The notes beneath the pieces were generated by a model, which was not told the DNA's origin, made no database searches, and saw only the letters and a list, made by a program, of their open reading frames with translations. 20,532 bases of DNA from IMG/VR virus record IMGVR_UViG_3300046474_000274, positions 100,425 to 120,956 of that record. One strand, given 5' to 3'. Positions 17,570 through 20,532 of the stretch are shown here, one piece after another (positions within the stretch are counted from its first letter, which is position 1; each line of letters starts with the position of its first letter). The position numbers were made by a program, and so were the translations under genes. The stretch comes from a virus.

Positions 17570-20532
17570 ATGACGGCTATTCGCGTTGAACTTCAGCTTG
17601 CAGACGGCAGCTTCACGACCGGTATGCTCCGGGCGGGGCAGTCGCTTGCTCAGTTCCAGCGGCAGCTAATCGCAACCAATCCTAACCTCCAGAACATTGC
17701 CGCTAACGGCGGCAATGTCATTCGCTCCATGCAGGGCATGGATAGCGCGACCAAGGGCTTCCTGAGCACCATGCGCGACGTGTCGATCGTCGCCGGCATT
17801 GTCTCGATGGGCCTGTCGAAGATGACCGGCGCGGCCAATGGCTGGGTCGGTGAAATCGTCCGCATCAATGCGGAGATGGAAAAGCTCAACTATCAGATGA
17901 AGGCCATGTCCACGGCTGCCGATCCTATCAAGGACGCCGCGGACAACGTGAAGTATCTGCGCGAGCAGGCAACCCAGATGCCGTTCTCGCTGCGCACGAT
18001 CACCTCGGGCTTCGTCAAGCTGAAGGCAACCGGCACTGATCCGACCAACGGCTCGCTGAAGGCAATCGCCGACGGCATTGCGGCCTTCGGTGGTTCGGAC
18101 GAAGCCTTCAGCCGCACCATTCTCGGTATCACCCAGGCGGCCGGTAAGGGCGTCCTGCAGATGGAAGAGCTCCGTCAGCAGATCGGTGAATCGATGCCGA
18201 TTGCGATGCAGCTTCTTGCCCGCTCGATGGGCATGACGGTCGGTCAGCTCGCCAAGGAAATTCAGACCGGCACTGTCGCAGCGCGCCCCGCGCTTCAGAA
18301 GCTCTACGACGAGCTTGATCGCGTCTATGGTGGCACCGCGCAGCGCATGATGCAGACCTTCTCGGGTCAGCTCACGCAGCTCAGCACCAACTTCCAGAAC
18401 CTGGCGACCAACGAAGGCGGCCGCGGCTTCTTCGACCAGGTGAAGACGCAGCTCCGCGACATCAACCAGTTCCTGTCCGGCGACATGGCAAACCGGATCG
18501 CGACCTCGGTAGGGCAGGGACTGTCCTCGATCGTCTCCGGTATGCGCACGGCTGTCGAAGCCGCTTTTGAGTTTCGTGATGAGCTTGGCCGCATCGCCAT
18601 TCTCGTCGGTGGTGGTCTCGGCATGCTGGCGCTGGCCCGCGGCATCACGACCACGACGGCCGCTATTCAGGCTGCTGGTGCCGCCTGGTCGATCTTCCGC
18701 GTTAACATGGGCGAAGCGGTTTCCAATATCGCACTCGGGGCGAGCGGCTTCCGCAACATGGCAACCGCGGCGACCGGCGCTCAGTTCGTCTTCATGGGCA
18801 TGCGTGGGGCGCTTGGCGCTCTCGTCAGCGGTTTTGCTGCCTTCGCTCCGCTGATCGTCGGCGTCGGCGTCGCTGCCTACACGGCCGGCGAATATTTCGG
18901 CATGTTCTCCGACCGCGTCAAGGACGCCTACGAGGAGCTGAAGAAGTTCGGCGCCGAGTCCAAGCGCCAGGCCGAGGAGATCGTCAACACTCGCCGCAAG
19001 CAGCTCGAGGATCGCATCGCTGCGATGGAGAGCATGCGCTCGCAGTCGTCTCCTGGCGCATGGGACAAGAAGATCGAAGATGCCCAGGCCCAGCTTGCCG
19101 CGGTCATCGCCGAGAGCCCGAAGATCATCTCTCAGGCGGCCAAGGCCGAAACCGGCAAGGCGCTTGAGGATTACAAGCAGGGCCTCGATGAGGCAATCGC
19201 TGCCCGTCAGCGCGAATACGACAAGCTGCAGGGCGAGCAGGACAAGGCTTTCGAGTCCGATCTTGCCGCGACGAAGGATAACGAGGAGTCGAAGTCTGCG
19301 ATCACCGAGAGGTATCGCAAGCAGCTTCTGGCCAACCAGAAGAGCCTGTCGCAGGCAATCATCGGCGAATACGACGCGCGCCTGACCGCGCTGCAGGATT
19401 CGCTGAAGACGGCCGACACCGACAACAAGGAATTCATCCAGGCGCAGATCAACTTCACGCGCGGGCTCCGGAACAGCGAGTTCCAGAAGCTCACGCTGCT
19501 TGATGGTAAGACCTTCGGCGCTGACAAGACCACTGCCGGCGCCGGCAACGAGACGAAGGCTGTCGAGCGTGGTTCCAATGCGCTTGAGCGTCTGAAGGCC
19601 GATATCGCCGGCATCACCGCGAACATGAACGGTGCATCCGGCGCTGCCGCCGAAATGGCCGAGAAGATTGCTTCCGGTGACTACGGCTCGGTGAAGGAAG
19701 GTGGCGAGGAAGTCGCCAAGCTCCATGGTGAGCTGCTCGCCGCTGCCGAGGCTAAGGAAGCCCTCGACAAGGTGATGAAGGGCAACCAGAAGGCCGATCG
19801 CGACCTGGAGAACGTCCAGGAGGATATTCGCGAGCGCGAAATGAAGCTCCTCGAGCGTCAGCAGGGCAGGGAGCTCAACGACGCTCAGAAGATGCGCCTG
19901 CGTCTCGACAACGGCAGCTACTTCGGCCTCGGCCCTTACGACAACATCAAGAAGGCACTCGGCGAAGTCGTCGGCGCCATGAACGCCCAGGGTGAGGCTG
20001 CCAATCAGGTTGGCACCGTCATGCGCGAGAACACGTTCTCGAACGCCACGGTCAATCATGTGGATGGCGTCACCTCGGCTGTCGCCCGCCTGACCCAGCA
20101 GGTCAACCTGCTTCAGGGTGGGCTGAACGGCGTCAACTTCTCCGAGATCGGCAAGGGCCTCTCGGGCGGCATCACCAGCGGTCTTGGCGCCGGTGGCCAG
20201 GCTATCCGTCAGTTCTCTGGCTCGATGCTGGAGCTGATCGCCCGCGGCGAGTCCGGTGGCAACTACAATGCGACCCTCGACAACGGCGCCTGGACGGGCG
20301 GTCCGCAGAACCTCGTTGGCATGTCGCTCAACCAGGTCCGCGACCTGCAGCGCCAGATGCTCTCCAACCCCGCCAACCGTGCCAAGTATGGCGACGGCAA
20401 GGGCTCGTCTGCTCTCGGCAAGTATCAGATCGTCGGTCAGACGCTCCAGGGTCTCATGGAAGAGATGGGCCTGTCGGGCGACGAGATGTTCGATGAGAAG
20501 ATGCAGGACCAGATGGCGATGCGTCTGCTCAA
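17570..20532 (+). CDS. Tail tape measure protein with muramidase-like domain, 3' partial
   Basis: The frame is open for 987 codons and leaves the window. Residues about 115-245 match the tape-measure N-terminal domain (TDPTNGSLKAIADGIAAFGG, ITQAAGKGVLQMEELRQQ, GMTVGQLAKEIQTG). Hydrophobic spans near 339-357 and 413-441 could insert into the host membrane. A long coiled coil, about 455-640 and again 700-780, sets tail length. From about 885, IARGESGGNYNA with Glu894 followed by GSSALGKYQIVG looks like a lysozyme/transglycosylase-type domain (catalytic Glu, then GKYQ motif), which would open peptidoglycan during DNA entry. AGGA (17559-17562) is 7 bases before the ATG. The muramidase domain is cut by the window edge, so completeness is unknown. 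Confidence 0.88.
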   Translation, partial: MTAIRVELQLADGSFTTGMLRAGQSLAQFQRQLIATNPNLQNIAANGGNVIRSMQGMDSATKGFLSTMRDVSIVAGIVSMGLSKMTGAANGWVGEIVRINAEMEKLNYQMKAMSTAADPIKDAADNVKYLREQATQMPFSLRTITSGFVKLKATGTDPTNGSLKAIADGIAAFGGSDEAFSRTILGITQAAGKGVLQMEELRQQIGESMPIAMQLLARSMGMTVGQLAKEIQTGTVAARPALQKLYDELDRVYGGTAQRMMQTFSGQLTQLSTNFQNLATNEGGRGFFDQVKTQLRDINQFLSGDMANRIATSVGQGLSSIVSGMRTAVEAAFEFRDELGRIAILVGGGLGMLALARGITTTTAAIQAAGAAWSIFRVNMGEAVSNIALGASGFRNMATAATGAQFVFMGMRGALGALVSGFAAFAPLIVGVGVAAYTAGEYFGMFSDRVKDAYEELKKFGAESKRQAEEIVNTRRKQLEDRIAAMESMRSQSSPGAWDKKIEDAQAQLAAVIAESPKIISQAAKAETGKALEDYKQGLDEAIAARQREYDKLQGEQDKAFESDLAATKDNEESKSAITERYRKQLLANQKSLSQAIIGEYDARLTALQDSLKTADTDNKEFIQAQINFTRGLRNSEFQKLTLLDGKTFGADKTTAGAGNETKAVERGSNALERLKADIAGITANMNGASGAAAEMAEKIASGDYGSVKEGGEEVAKLHGELLAAAEAKEALDKVMKGNQKADRDLENVQEDIREREMKLLERQQGRELNDAQKMRLRLDNGSYFGLGPYDNIKKALGEVVGAMNAQGEAANQVGTVMRENTFSNATVNHVDGVTSAVARLTQQVNLLQGGLNGVNFSEIGKGLSGGITSGLGAGGQAIRQFSGSMLELIARGESGGNYNATLDNGAWTGGPQNLVGMSLNQVRDLQRQMLSNPANRAKYGDGKGSSALGKYQIVGQTLQGLMEEMGLSGDEMFDEKMQDQMAMRLL

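Noticed and set aside
17666-20059. A 797-codon minus-strand open frame opposite the tape measure
   Set aside because: Shadow of the tape measure frame, low-complexity composition, no ribosome site or family motif.

Overview
The window is a contiguous piece of a tailed-phage (siphovirus-type) genome or prophage. It runs from the end of an early or accessory block through DNA packaging, head, neck and tail genes into the tape measure gene, which is cut off at the right edge. The first gene is cut off at the left edge. The DNA is GC-rich with strong G/C third-position bias, and starts are a mix of ATG, GTG and TTG behind clear Shine-Dalgarno sequences. This style and the protein families suggest an alphaproteobacterial host, probably Rhizobiales (Rhizobium/Agrobacterium-like). 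That host call is inference, because no host gene is present.

Layout. 1-624: ParB/Srx-like protein (5' partial). 647-3769: tightly overlapped accessory operon with a hypothetical protein, an ABC ATPase, a Tad2/DUF2829-family protein (probable anti-Thoeris), a small hypothetical protein, a HAD phosphatase, a 40-residue membrane peptide, a GNAT-like protein and a winged-helix protein. 3915-5841: small and large terminase. 5899-8574: portal and scaffold. 8715-9614: major capsid protein. 9689-15334: putative decoration protein, SGNH hydrolase, and a run of connector, neck and tail-terminator genes. 15339-15695, minus strand: a secreted moron-like protein. 15921-16751: tail tube. 16836-17539: tail assembly chaperones with a lambda-type -1 frameshift. 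17570-end: tape measure with a muramidase-like domain. No stretch over 300 bases lacks a gene, and I saw no tRNA, CRISPR array or insertion sequence.

The most unusual signal is regulatory. A 20-bp palindrome, consensus GTAAGTAAGNNCTTACTTAC, appears seven times and only at gene boundaries (626, 3808, 5850, 8653, 9623, 15857, 17541). It divides the genome into transcription units. At 5850 and 9623 it fills the 17-bp spacer of a good sigma70-like promoter. At 8653 and 15857, in front of the two most abundant virion proteins (capsid and tail tube), it instead overlaps the end of a -10-like element, shares a 20-base identical core, and sits inside a longer imperfect inverted repeat. The capsid and tail-tube units each end in a strong intrinsic terminator. 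This looks like a phage-wide operator (stoperator-like) network controlling late genes, with two promoter classes, one of them reserved for high-copy structural proteins.

Second, the accessory operon carries an ABC ATPase and a GNAT-like protein that resemble the two halves of the COG2401 ABC-ATPase/acetyltransferase fusion. Here they are separate genes, packed with an anti-Thoeris candidate and next to a ParB-like gene. This is a plausible counter-defence or DNA-handling cassette of unknown chemistry.
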